This document shows, piece after piece, positions 1 to 7,407 of a stretch of 24,099 nucleotides of DNA. The notes below the pieces were generated by a model that saw only the letters and a list, made by a program, of their open reading frames with translations, was not told the origin of the DNA and ran no database searches. The position numbers and the translations under genes are program-made. Source of the stretch: Prorocentrum cordatum (Eukaryota; Sar; Dinophyceae; Prorocentrales; Prorocentraceae); NCBI GenBank assembly GCA_963575745.1, contig CAUYUJ010020604.1, forward strand, positions 87,501 through 111,599, read 5' to 3'. Numbering within the stretch: position 1 is the stretch's first letter; every line of letters begins with the position of its first letter.

Positions 1-200
1 GGAGGAGGGGGAGGGAGGAGGAGGAGGAGGAGAGGAGGAGGAGGAGGAGGAGGAGGAAGGAGGGGAGGGCGGAGGGAGGGGGAGGAGGAGGAGGAGGAGG
101 GAGGAGGGAGGCGGAGGAGGAGGAGGACGAGGAGGAGGAGGACGAGGAGGAGGAGGACGAGGAGGAGGAGGAGGAGGACGAGGGCGGCGGCGGCGCTCCA
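1..200. repeat. GGA/GAC-rich purine tract at window start
   Basis: Almost uninterrupted GGA/GAG triplets with GAC interruptions, purine-rich on the plus strand. It reaches base 1, so the array may continue outside the window. The regular GACGAGGAGGAG sub-units at 125-180 suggest local duplication of a 12-15-bp variant. Read as DNA it would give Glu/Asp/Arg/Gly homopolymers; no gene context is visible, so I treat it as microsatellite. Confidence 0.9.
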
Positions 201-313
201 CGAGAGTCCAGGTGCGGCCGGACGGGGGAGGAACACTGGCACTCCACGAGGGTCACTGGCACCAACCAGCACTCCACGAGGGTCACTGGCAGCAGCCCTG
301 TGGACGAGGGTCC
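196..313. repeat. 30-bp direct repeat (CTCCACGAGGGTCACTGGCA)
   Basis: The 20-mer CTCCACGAGGGTCACTGGCA occurs twice with a 30-bp period, at about 242-261 and 272-291. A partial copy (CTCCACGAGAGTCC) lies at 196-209 and a decayed one (GTGGACGAGGGTCC) at 300-313. This looks like the remains of a short minisatellite. Confidence 0.7.
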
Positions 314-377
314 TCTCCAGGCGGTGGGGAGGCGAGGCACAACATAGAGTAACTCGGGCTTGGCCATCAGCACGCAG

Positions 378-478
378 GAGGAGGAGGAGCATGGAGGAGG
401 ATGAGGAGGAGTAGGATGATGAGCGGTGGGAATGTGAGGCGGAGCCGGAGGTGGTGGAGGAGGAGGAGAGGAATGGGA
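378..478. repeat. Second interrupted GGA/GAT purine tract
   Basis: Interrupted GGA, GAT and GGT triplets with the same strand bias as the tract at the window start. The intervening 314-377 has no recognisable feature. No coding evidence. Confidence 0.7.
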
Positions 479-479
479 A

Positions 480-1200
480 GACGCGATGATCAAGGAAGCG
501 CAAACAAAGATTAATGCGCGTGGATTAGTGGACGGTCCCGCTTCGGTGTAGAATCGGCGCGCTCTTTTTTGCCAAATCAGGCGGCATTGGGGGGGTACCT
601 TCCCGATCCGTGGATCTGGCGCCCGCGCGCCATATCCACGGATCCGTAATCCATGTAAGCGTGCGCCCGCGATGAGTAGGTGGATGCCCCGCCGAAAGGA
701 CAAGGAGCGGGAGCGGGAGATGGCCCGAATGATGCACGGCAACTTTGCCGCGAATCCCTCACGGTCTCCCAGGCCCGAGAGGAGCCGTCCTTGCTGTTGC
801 TGCTACTTCTCCCCATCCCTCTCGACACTCCCGTGCAGAGATTTTGGAGAGCGCGTGCTTTTGTAATCGAGGCGATGGAGTCCCCGCCCTGGCGTCTGCC
901 ACGTTCCCAGCCTGGTTCCTGGTCGTGGCGTCCGCCCACGTTGCCCCTCCGCTTACTCAGCATGAGTACTACCCCCCCAATGCCTCTGATCACGCACTGA
1001 GGGCTCTTGGCACTCCAGCGCAGAGTGTTCTTCCACACAGGATGCTCCGATGGTCGCTGCGTGCGTGAGTGTACTCACGACCAGTTGAGGTTGCTTGGCC
1101 TGACCTGGCTTGTTGCTTATCGAGCTCAGCTTGCAGTTGTTAGTGTAACATGGCCGCTTGGATGGGTACTCACCAGGCCGCCGACGCTAGAATTGTAAGT
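480..1200. other. No recognisable gene; unique GC-rich DNA
   Basis: Several overlapping frames of 64-153 codons are open here on both strands, but none shows a family motif or preferred codon use, and they overlap each other extensively. The only clear structure is the hairpin at 605-644. A segment at 984-1010 (GATCACGCACTGAGGGCTCT onward) resembles 7617-7645 (GATCATGCCCTCAGGGCTTC onward) and may be a decayed shared repeat. Confidence 0.5.
605..644. other. Near-perfect 40-nt hairpin
   Basis: Two 18-nt arms at 605-622 and 627-644 pair at 17 of 18 positions around a 4-nt CCGC loop. The outer part is GATCCGTGGAT against ATCCACGGATC, the inner part TGGCGC against GCGCCA, with one C/T mismatch. 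The stem is long and GC-rich enough to extrude as a cruciform or fold in RNA. There is no adjacent gene, T-run or known motif to give it a role. Confidence 0.85.
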
Positions 1201-1212
1201 TCGCGCACGTGG

Positions 1213-1442
<230 letters not shown>

Positions 1443-1565
1443 CCGCGGCCGCCAGCTTTTCCGCTTTTCCCCCCCCTCTTGCACGGTGGCCAACTCGCTA
1501 CATCGGTGCCCCCGTTTAGTTAGCTTCATCCGCCAGCGCAGACGACCTAGCCGCCGACGAAGCAA

Positions 1566-1684
1566 GTGTGTGTGTGTGTGTTTGTGGTTGTGTGCGCGTG
1601 CGTGTGCGCGTGCGTGTTCGTGTGCGTATGCGTATGCGTGTGCTCGTGTGTGTGTGTATGTGCGAACACGTGTGTGCGCGCGTA
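1566..1684. repeat. Second alternating GT/GC tract
   Basis: A second, more degenerate alternating tract of GTGTGT, GCGTGC and GTATGC steps. The 120 bp between it and the first tract is ordinary sequence, so these are two separate arrays. No coding evidence. Confidence 0.85.
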
Positions 1685-1821
1685 TGCTCTTGGGTTGCTT
1701 GCGGGCTTCGCTTTGGCCCAGCTCTTGTTGGGGTTGCCAGTCAAGCTCACGTATCTTCGCATGGGTGTCATTTCGTTGCTAGCGAGGCCCGTAGCTGCGC
1801 TACCAGTGTAAAACAGGGCTA

Positions 1822-1952
1822 GGATCGGGATAAATCGCTCCAGAGCGTTCCGGAGCGCTCGCAGAGCGTTCCGGAACGCCCTGGAGCGGCCGCGGCGCCC
1901 AATGCATCCTCCAAACCCGCCGATTCTCAGAGATTTCGAGTCATCCCGATCC
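1822..1952. mobile_element. MITE-like palindromic element, copy A
   Basis: The ends are inverted repeats: GGATCGGGATAAATCG at 1822-1837 and CGAGTCATCCCGATCC at 1937-1952 match at 14 of 16 positions. Just inside the left end is a strong hairpin with 23-nt arms at 1838-1860 and 1864-1886, 21 of 23 paired around a 3-nt loop, built from GAGCGTTCCGGAACGC. It continues with GGCCGCGGCGCCC and a CATCCTCC block, both shared with copy B at 2.83 kb. No target-site duplication is evident. Small size, inverted ends and repeated occurrence suggest a non-autonomous DNA element. The family assignment is my inference. Confidence 0.6.
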
Positions 1953-2466
1953 GATTTTGTCCCGATCTTCGCGTCGTTTTACAGTGAATCCTGCCATCGC
2001 CGCGTCGGAGGAGCACTCCGCATGTGTGCACTCTCTCCTGACCGACTGGCCCTCCACGGTTCGGAACGGTGCTCTCGCCTCCCTGTGCCGCACTCCGGGC
2101 GCCACGGCGTGCTGCCCCGCGCGGGGGGGACGTCTGTCCATCTTTGCCCTCCAGCGCGCGGATCCCAGGCGGCCGAAGCTCGGGGGTGGACAGAACCCCC
2201 AACAGTGACACGTCGATTAGTGAATTGTCCGTTTTCGGTTCTCGAGAGGGCGCCGTGGCCGTTATTTTCCAGGCTTTCGCCCGCCAGGTTTGGGCCTCAG
2301 GTCGTTTTCACTAAACCACGTTTTACTAAAGGGGGGTCTGTCCATCCCCGAGAAGCAGGGAGGAGAGGAGCGCGTGGAAGCAAGCGGGAGGGAGTGGGAG
2401 TGCGGCCAAGGCGCTGACAGGAGGGCCGCTTTTGACGCGGGGGTCGCTCTGATTTTCAAGCCGTGC
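1953..2466. other. No recognisable gene
   Basis: GC-rich DNA with overlapping open frames on both strands (up to 171 codons plus, 123 minus). None carries a recognisable domain. The sequence AAAGGGGGGTCTG at 2329-2341 resembles the G-run elements at 5.5 and 11.3 kb but is isolated. Confidence 0.45.
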
Positions 2467-2620
2467 TTCAGATCTAGGTCGGGAGACCTATTCGTGGCCG
2501 AGGCTCGCCGTGGCTCGAAAGTCCCTTCGTGCCTTGATAAGGAACGAAGGGACTTTTCTGAATCAGCGCTTGATAAGTTCTTCAGCGATCCTTTGGTAGC
2601 ACGATGGCCGCCTGTGGAAG
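2467..2620 (+). repeat. Dispersed segment shared with 17.97-18.09 kb
   Basis: The stretch around GGCCGAGGCTCGCCGTGGCT at 2497-2516 matches 18004-18025 closely, and similarity extends over GGTCGGG upstream and GTAGCRCGRTGG downstream. In this copy the middle is replaced or expanded by the hairpin at 2518-2556. The 18-kb copy has an open frame with GC3-rich codons; this copy has in-frame stops in the equivalent frame, so it may be a decayed relative. Confidence 0.55.
2518..2556. other. 39-nt hairpin within the dispersed segment
   Basis: AAAGTCCCTTCGT at 2518-2530 pairs perfectly with ACGAAGGGACTTT at 2544-2556. After one G/A mismatch the stem continues with CCTT/AAGG around a GAT loop. This 17-bp stem is absent from the related sequence at 18 kb, so it probably arose in this copy, for instance by a local inverted duplication. 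Confidence 0.85.
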
Positions 2621-2827
2621 CAATTGGAAACACGTCGGGTCAGGTAAGAAGCGCATGGCAAGTCCAGCGTCACGTGAGGGCCGGGGACGGTCGGCGCAAG
2701 CCAAAAGCAACAGAAGCTGTCGATCAGCGAGGGCCGAAGACAGTCGGGGACAGGGCCGGACCAAGGACGTTGGCGCCGCGCCAGGTCCAGGGTCAGTGGG
2801 ACAGAGCCGGAGGTCGGGTGGGACTAT

Positions 2828-2945
2828 AGGACGGGGATGAAGCCGGCGCAGAGAGCGTTCCTGAACGCTCTGAGAAGGCCGCGGCGCCCGAGATGTCCTC
2901 CAGAGCCGCTGGACCTCAGAGAGCCCCGATTTATCCTTTCTAGCT
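2828..2945. mobile_element. MITE-like palindromic element, copy B
   Basis: This resembles copy A at 1.82 kb. It has the palindrome AGAGCGTTC-CT-GAACGCTCT at 2852-2871, then GGCCGCGGCGCCCGAGATGT and a TCCTCC block, and ends near CCCCGATTTATCCTTTCTAG, the inverse of copy A's left terminus. The left end (GGACGGGGATGAAG, about 2831) is only weakly similar. A truncated third relative may lie at 7717-7785. No target-site duplication is visible. Confidence 0.5.
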
Positions 2946-3107
2946 TCATGGGCTGACGCCGCACCGCCGACCCCTTGGGGCGGCAGTAAGAGTGAGAAAC
3001 GGAGTTTGCGGAACGATTTCTGGGAATCTTGGGGTTTCAGCTTCTTGGGAGTTAGTCGGGGGCGGTTGGCGGATCGCCGTTCTGCCCGTGGGCTTCTCTG
3101 GGCTCTC

Positions 3108-3600
3108 ATGGCATCACTTTTGAGGCCTCTTGGGAGCCGTTTTGAGGCCTCTAGGAGCCTCTTTTGGGCCTCTCGGGGACCTCGTGGGAGCCTCTTGGGG
3201 GCCTATTGGCGCCTCCTCAGGTTTTTTCGGGGCCGAGTGCTCGAAATGTTCATCCAGGTTCCCACTCTGGGCCTCCTCTTGGGACCGTCCTGGGGCCCTC
3301 CTGGGTCGTTTTGGAAGCTTCTGGGGCCGTCTTGGGGCCTCGTGAAAACCCAAGAGGCGAATGTGCTAAACATATACGTTTTCCCTTTGGAATGGGACGA
3401 TTTTTGCTTCTGGGGGGCCTCTTGGGACGCCTCTTGGTGGCTTCTTGGGGCGTCTTGGGGGCCTCTGGGACCGTCTGGAGGCGATCTTGGGTGTCTTGGA
3501 GCGATCTTTCGGCGACTCGTAGCCCTCTTGAACTGTCCGGGGGGCCTTTTGGGGCCCTCTTGGCCACTTTTGGGGCCCCCTGAGGTTCCAAGGGCGCGGC
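3108..3600 (+). repeat. Degenerate GGCCTCTTGGG(G/A) array, site 1
   Basis: Repeated GGCCTC, TTGGGG, GGGAGCC and GGGACC modules form a degenerate array with period about 10-30 bp. The 50-bp island at about 3345-3400 (around ACCCAAGAGGCGAATGTGC) is not repetitive. The array lies inside a 231-codon plus-strand frame (3006-3701, no ATG at its start) with GPSWGPPGS-like peptides, but the minus strand is equally open (3203-3694). The same family recurs inverted at 16.35 kb and direct at 19.55 kb, so I call it repeat rather than gene. Confidence 0.75.
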
Positions 3601-3739
3601 CGACACCTGTGCCCCCCCCCCTCCAAACCGGCCGGACCCGGCTCCCGGGGGAGGGGTTTAGGGAGGGAAAGCATTTCACACGTCGTGACCCCAAGGGGTA
3701 GGCGGATTTTGTCCTCGTCCTGGCTTCGTCTTAGGAGGA

Positions 3740-4120
3740 AGGAGCTCGTGGTGCCGTGCGAGGTCTGGCCGGACCGAGGAAGTCGGCATCGGGCAGGGTG
3801 CGGGCCTGGGGCCCGAGCCAGAGGGCCATACCAGTGAGTCGGCAACCAACGAACACACGGCATTCGGGACCAGAGACAGCAGTGGGACACGGTTGGGGCG
3901 GGGGGAAGTGTGTGACGAGAAGGGCAAGGGGATCGAGCCAGCTAGGGACAGCCAGGAGCAGGGCCGAACGGAGGGAGCTGGCGATGGAAAGGGCGCAGGG
4001 CCAAGGGCGCAGGGCCGAGCCAGGGGGAAGATCGGGGTCGGATGAAGGAGATTGACGTCAGACAGGGCACGGGACCGAGCCGGGAGCAGCAGGGGACAGG
4101 GCGGAACGAAACATGTTGGG
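3740..4120. other. Degenerate GGGCCGARC-rich repeats; no clear gene
   Basis: Recurrent short modules (AGGGCCGA, GGGACAG, GGGCAGGG, AGGAGCAGGG) also occur at 2.73-2.83, 5.40-5.48 and 5.60-5.72 kb. The clearest match is the GCCGAACGGAGGGAGC block at about 3963 against GCCGAGCGGAGGGAGC at about 5693, both followed by GCGATGGARAGGG. Both strands are open over parts of the region but show only composition-driven Pro/Arg/Gly peptides. Confidence 0.5.
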
Positions 4121-4124
4121 CACG

Positions 4125-4250
4125 GGCTCGGTTCGCTGGAGTCTCGGTTCGCCAGGGCTCGGTTCGCCGGGGCTTGTTTCGCCGGGGCTCGCTTCGCCAG
4201 GGCTCGCTTCGCCGGGGCTCGCTTCGCCCGGCTCGATTTCGCCCAGCTCG
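4125..4250 (-). repeat. 15-bp tandem array, inverted copy
   Basis: About eight units of GGGGCTCGCTTCGCC, i.e. GGCGAAGCGAGCCCC on the minus strand. That is the same unit, in reverse orientation, as the array at 4626-5090 (GGCGAATCGAGCCGG). Minus-strand translation gives a five-residue repeat such as RSEPR/RSEPW. Because 15 is divisible by 3 the frame stays open, which explains the long frames without implying a protein. Confidence 0.85.
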
Positions 4251-4259
4251 GTCGGGCGG

Positions 4260-4620
4260 GACAGTCAAGTATGACGCATCATCGAGCTGGCACGCGCGAA
4301 CCCTACCGCGGGTCGGGCCGGGCGGGCGGACCCTAATCAGAGGGTCGGGACAGGCGGGCGGGCCTGAACGGGAGGGTCGGGTCGGGCCGGCGGGAAATTC
4401 AAGTAGGACGCATCATCGAGTTAGCTCGCGCGAGCCCTGAAGGGTTGGGTCGGGTCGGGTCGGGCGGACCCTAACGGGCGGGTCGGGTCGGGCGGGCGGC
4501 AGCGTAAAGTGGGACACAGCATCGAGTTAGCACGTGCGAATCCTAACGGGCGAGTCGGGTCGGGCGGGTGGACCCCTACTGGGCGGGTCGGGTCGGGCGG
4601 GCGGACCCCGTTAGGCGGAG
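4260..4620. repeat. Three ~105-135-bp G-rich units between inverted arrays
   Basis: The anchor GACGCATCATCGAG starts units at about 4273 and 4407, with GACACAGCATCGAG at 4513 (spacings 134 and 106 bp). Each unit runs through CACGYGCGAA and CCTAACGGG into GGGTCGGGTCGGGCGGGCGG. The CCCTAA motif recalls telomeric DNA, but it occurs singly in each unit, so this is not a telomere. Confidence 0.8.
4442..4464 (+). other. Predicted G-quadruplex motif
   Basis: Five GGG runs are separated only by TT or TC, giving a canonical four-tract quadruplex with two-base loops on the plus strand. Weaker versions (GGGTCGGGTCGGG) recur in the neighbouring units. Folding is predicted from sequence only; nothing indicates a regulatory role. 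Confidence 0.7.
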
Positions 4621-4625
4621 CAGGG

Positions 4626-5090
4626 CGAATCGAGACTCGGGCGGACTGGGCCCTGGCGAAGCGAGCCAGGCGATTCGAGCCGCGGGCGAATCGAGCCCCG
4701 AGCGAATCGAGCCGGGCCCCGAGCGAATCGAGACTCGGGTGATTCGAGCCGGGCGAATCTTTCTTGTCCGGGCGAATCGATCTGGATTAATCGAGATTCG
4801 GGCGAATCGAGCCAGACGATTCGAGCTGGGGCGAGTCGATCCGGCCGAATCAAGCCGGGCGAATCGAGATTCGTGCGAATCGATCATGCCGAACCAAGCC
4901 CGGCGAATCGAGACTCGGGCGAATCGAGACTCGGCGAATCGAGCCAGGCGAATCGAGCTGGGCCAATCGAGACTCGGTCGAATCGTGTTTCGGCGAATCG
5001 GGCGAATCGAGCCTGGCGAGGCTTGCCAGGACGAACCGAGCCTGGCGCATCTTGCCCGTGCGAGTCAAGCCTCGGGCAAACCAAGCCTAT
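4626..5090 (+). repeat. 15-bp tandem array (GGCGAATCGAGCCGG), about 30 units
   Basis: A degenerate array of 15-mers with variants GGCGAATCGAGACTC, GGCGATTCGAGCC and GGCGAATCGAGCTG. It is the reverse complement of the array at 4125-4250. It is open in several frames on both strands, giving repetitive SRANRDS-like or RLDSPGS-like peptides. The multiple-of-three period explains this, and no non-repeat domain is attached. Confidence 0.9.
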
Positions 5091-5488
5091 GCGAATGTTG
5101 GAGACCGCGAGTGTGCTGACGGCGCCAGGGCCTGGGGCCCCGCGCGGCCATGGCCAGGCCAGAGATGTTGGTGATTGCCAGGCCAGACCAGAGTAGTGCC
5201 AGGGCTGCAGTCTGGGGGCAGGGCCAAACGTCAGAGGACGAAACATGTATCGATACCTCTGCCTTTTCCTCGTCGCCACGGCCGGATTCGCCTTTAAACT
5301 GTCCAGGGAGTCGAGCGGTATCGGTGTCTTTCGGTCCCGCCCCAGAACGAAAAGGAAGCTGTCGGCGGTGTGGGCGCGCCCCGAGCTGGGAACAGCGGGG
5401 GGCAGGGCCGCACACAAGGCAGGCTGGCGAGTGGCACGGGGCCTAGTTTGGGGCCGCTCGGGACCAGGCCGAGGAAAGGATACACCAA
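5091..5488. other. Mostly unique GC-rich DNA; weak open frame with hydrophobic start
   Basis: A plus-strand frame with a real ATG at 5245 runs 111 codons to 5580. It begins with a signal-peptide-like stretch (MYRYLCLFLVATAGFAFKL), then becomes basic and low in complexity, and runs through the G/C-run element into its stop. The overlapping minus strand is open for up to 307 codons. Without homology I do not call a gene. A stretch near 5298-5322 resembles 18513-18536 (GTCCAGGGAGT followed by GCGGTATCGGT). Confidence 0.3.
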
Positions 5489-5583
5489 ATCTCATAATAG
5501 TGGGGGGGGGGGGGTCAAAAAAGTGTTTGACGAAGCCCGTTAGACCCCCCCAAAAGCAGACCCCCCCCCCATTGTTATGAGAT
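5489..5583. mobile_element. 95-bp inverted-repeat element with G and C runs
   Basis: The 23-nt ends (5489-5511 and 5561-5583) match in inverted orientation at 21 of 23 positions: ATCTCATAA followed by a variable base or two, then a G run, against a C run, then TTATGAGAT. Between them are TCAAAAAAGTGTTTGACG and a second C run. No target-site duplication is evident, so it may be a foldback structure rather than a transposed element. A loosely similar G/C-run cluster is at 11.33 kb. Confidence 0.55.
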
Positions 5584-5599
5584 CCGGAGTGCACTGCTG

Positions 5600-5745
5600 G
5601 ATGAGGCGGTCGGGGACAGAGACGACGACGGCAGTCGGCGCCGGAGGCAGCACGGGGCCGGCCTGGGCCAGAGGCAGGCGGGCACGGGGCCGAGCGGAGG
5701 GAGCCCGCGGCGATGGAGAGGGGGCACTCTTGTCGAGGGCGTGTG
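5600..5745. other. Degenerate GGGCCGAGC-type repeats
   Basis: GC-rich sequence related to 3740-4120, including the block GCCGAGCGGAGGGAGC then GCGATGGAGAGGG at about 5693-5722. It directly abuts the left direct repeat of the next element. No gene recognised. Confidence 0.45.
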
Positions 5746-5960
5746 TGTAGCAGGAGCCGGACGGAAGGGGGGGATTGGGAAAGGGGGGGTAACGAAATTT
5801 GCTGCATGCAGCTGGTTCCGGCCTCACCGAGGGGCCCATTCCTCGATACAGAGCCGCCTGCGGCGCCGGGAGGCGCCGGGGAAATCAGCTGCGTGAGCTG
5901 ATTCTCGTACCCCCCCTTTGCGTTCCCCCCCTTTCGCCCGACCCGAATGTAGCAGGAGCC
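5746..5960. mobile_element. Inverted-repeat element flanked by 13-bp direct repeats
   Basis: The 13-mer TGTAGCAGGAGCC occurs exactly at 5746-5758 and 5948-5960. The 189 bp between has inverted ends of about 35-40 bp, each carrying two G7 runs spaced alike (left GGAAGGGGGGG then GGAAAGGGGGGGTAACGA; right, inverted, CGAAAGGGGGGGAACG then CAAAGGGGGGGTACGA). Inverted ends inside an exact direct repeat are the signature of an inserted non-autonomous DNA element with target-site duplication; 13 bp is longer than usual for common superfamilies. The interior shows no gene. If spliced, removal from GAGCC of the left repeat to CAG of the right would restore one repeat copy, the introner arrangement; that is inference. 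Confidence 0.65.
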
Positions 5961-6135
5961 ATTCCAGTGCTCGCGCTGTTTTGGGGGAGGTATGAGCGTG
6001 CCCAGTAGGGCCTTTCCTGATGCCCTCCCCCCCCCCTCCGAAGCTCTCGGCTAGCAGTCGAACTCGTCTGTCCCCTCCTCGTCGTCGCCCTCCCCTTCCC
6101 CTCGTCGTCCCACGCTCGGCCTGGGCGTGCAAGGA

Positions 6136-6193
6136 GAAAAATGAGGATGATGATGGGGAGGAGGATGAGGAGGAGGAGGAGGAAGGGGAGGAG
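6136..6193. repeat. GAT/GGA purine microsatellite
   Basis: Short interrupted GAT and GGA triplets, purine-rich on the plus strand. The flanking 5961-6135 and 6194-6550 hold no recognisable gene, only short overlapping frames. Confidence 0.75.
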
Positions 6194-6551
6194 CCGCGCG
6201 TGCAATTCTTTGCCCACTATTGCTCGCCTGCTGGTTCTTGTTGGGGGTATTTCTCCTAGCGGATTCGGCTCTCTGGTGTATCTGCACGACTGGAAGTTTG
6301 AGCTTGTTTGTGCAAGGCTTGCACGATAAAACGCTACATCTCCAATCGAGTCGGCGCCTCGAAAGAGTAAGTGATAACGACGATGCCGGCGTCACCGACT
6401 ATAGTCTAGTGGAGGCCTGGGTGATGGCCGCCGCGGTGGAATTATCCGTAAGGGCTTCGCCCCCTGCCGCCGGTCCCCTATCTCGGATTATGGGAGATGC
6501 AAAAGCTAAATCATGAGGTCTGGGCGCCGCCGTGAAGCAGTGTCGGGACCT
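6194..6551. other. No recognisable gene
   Basis: Near-normal base composition with short overlapping frames (about 60-100 codons). I see no motif, promoter signal or RNA gene here. Confidence 0.4.
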
Positions 6552-7253
6552 GTTTGTTTTTCGACCCTCACCCTACGGATCTGCGTCACGGGTGCCACCG
6601 AATTTCAGAAATGTGGCAAATCTCCTGTGTTGTTGGACCCTGACCCTACGGATCTGCGTGAGGGGTGCCGCCGAATTTCAGAAATGTAGCAAATCCCGAG
6701 TGTTTTTGGACCCTGACCCTGCCGATCTGCGCGAGGGGTGTTTCCGAATTTCAAAAATGTAGCAAATCCGCAATGTTTTTGGACACTGACCCTACGGATC
6801 TGCGTGAGGGGTGCCGCCGAATTTCAGAAATGTGGCGAATCCCGAGTGTTTTTGCACCCTGACCCCGCCGATCTGCGTGACGGGTGCCACCGAATTTCAG
6901 AAATGTGGCGAATCCCGAGTGTTTTTGCACCCTGACCCCGCCGATCTGCGTGAGGGGTGCCACCGAATTTCAGACATGTGGCAAATCCATAGTGTTTTTT
7001 GGACCCTGACCCTGCCGATCTGCGTCACGGGTCCCACCGAATTTCAGAAATGTGGCAAATCCCTAATGTTTTTGGACCCTGACCCTGCCGATCTGCGCGA
7101 GGGGTGTTTCCGAATTTCAGACATGTGGCGAATCCCAAGTGTTTTTTGGACCCTGACCCCGCCGATCTGCGTGAGGGGTGCCACAGAATTTCAGAAATGT
7201 GGCAAATCCCTAGTGTTTTTGCACCCTGACCCCGCCGATCTGCGTGAGGGGTG
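6552..7253 (+). repeat. Ten-unit 73-bp tandem array
   Basis: The anchor GATCTGCG starts units at 6578, 6651, 6724, 6797, 6870, 6943, 7017, 7090, 7164 and 7237 (spacing 73, twice 74). Each unit reads GATCTGCGTGAGGGGTGCC, then CCGAATTTCAGAAATGTGGC, AAATCCC, a short T run and a CCCTGACCC block. Unit length is not a multiple of 3, so any frame rotates through all three readings, although stops are rare on both strands. Units 3 and 8 share a GTGTTTCCG variant, and units 1 and 7 share a TCACGGGT variant, pointing to copying between units. No tRNA-like T-loop or spacer structure is present. Confidence 0.95.
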
Positions 7254-7354
7254 ATAATTTGTATCCACCCCAGCAATTTAGACAATACGTTTTGGCCGTG
7301 GTAGAAATGCGCGTTTGGGGCCTCCCTCCCTCGCGCGGTCCATCAACAGCAACT

Positions 7355-7407
7355 GTAAGCAGCAAGAAGGAGAATTGCAACAAGGAGCAGTAAGCAGCAA
7401 GAAGCAG
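7355..7407. repeat. 35-bp period direct repeat
   Basis: GTAAGCAGCAAGAAGGAG at 7355-7372 and GTAAGCAGCAAGAAGCAG at 7390-7407 differ at one base. AACTGTAA precedes the first and follows the second. It is a small local duplication in otherwise unique sequence (7254-7700). Confidence 0.7.

Noticed and set aside
3006-3701. 231-codon GPSWGPP-type protein
   Set aside because: No ATG at its start, the opposite strand is equally open, and the same repeat occurs inverted and direct elsewhere.
4442-4480. CCCTAA motifs as interstitial telomere
   Set aside because: Occur once per 105-135-bp unit, not as tandem hexa- or heptamers. A single GTTTAGGG at about 3656 is likewise isolated.
6552-7253. 73-bp units as tRNA-like or CRISPR-like repeats
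   Set aside because: No T-loop, anticodon arm or cloverleaf; units are head-to-tail with no spacers and differ from each other by substitutions.
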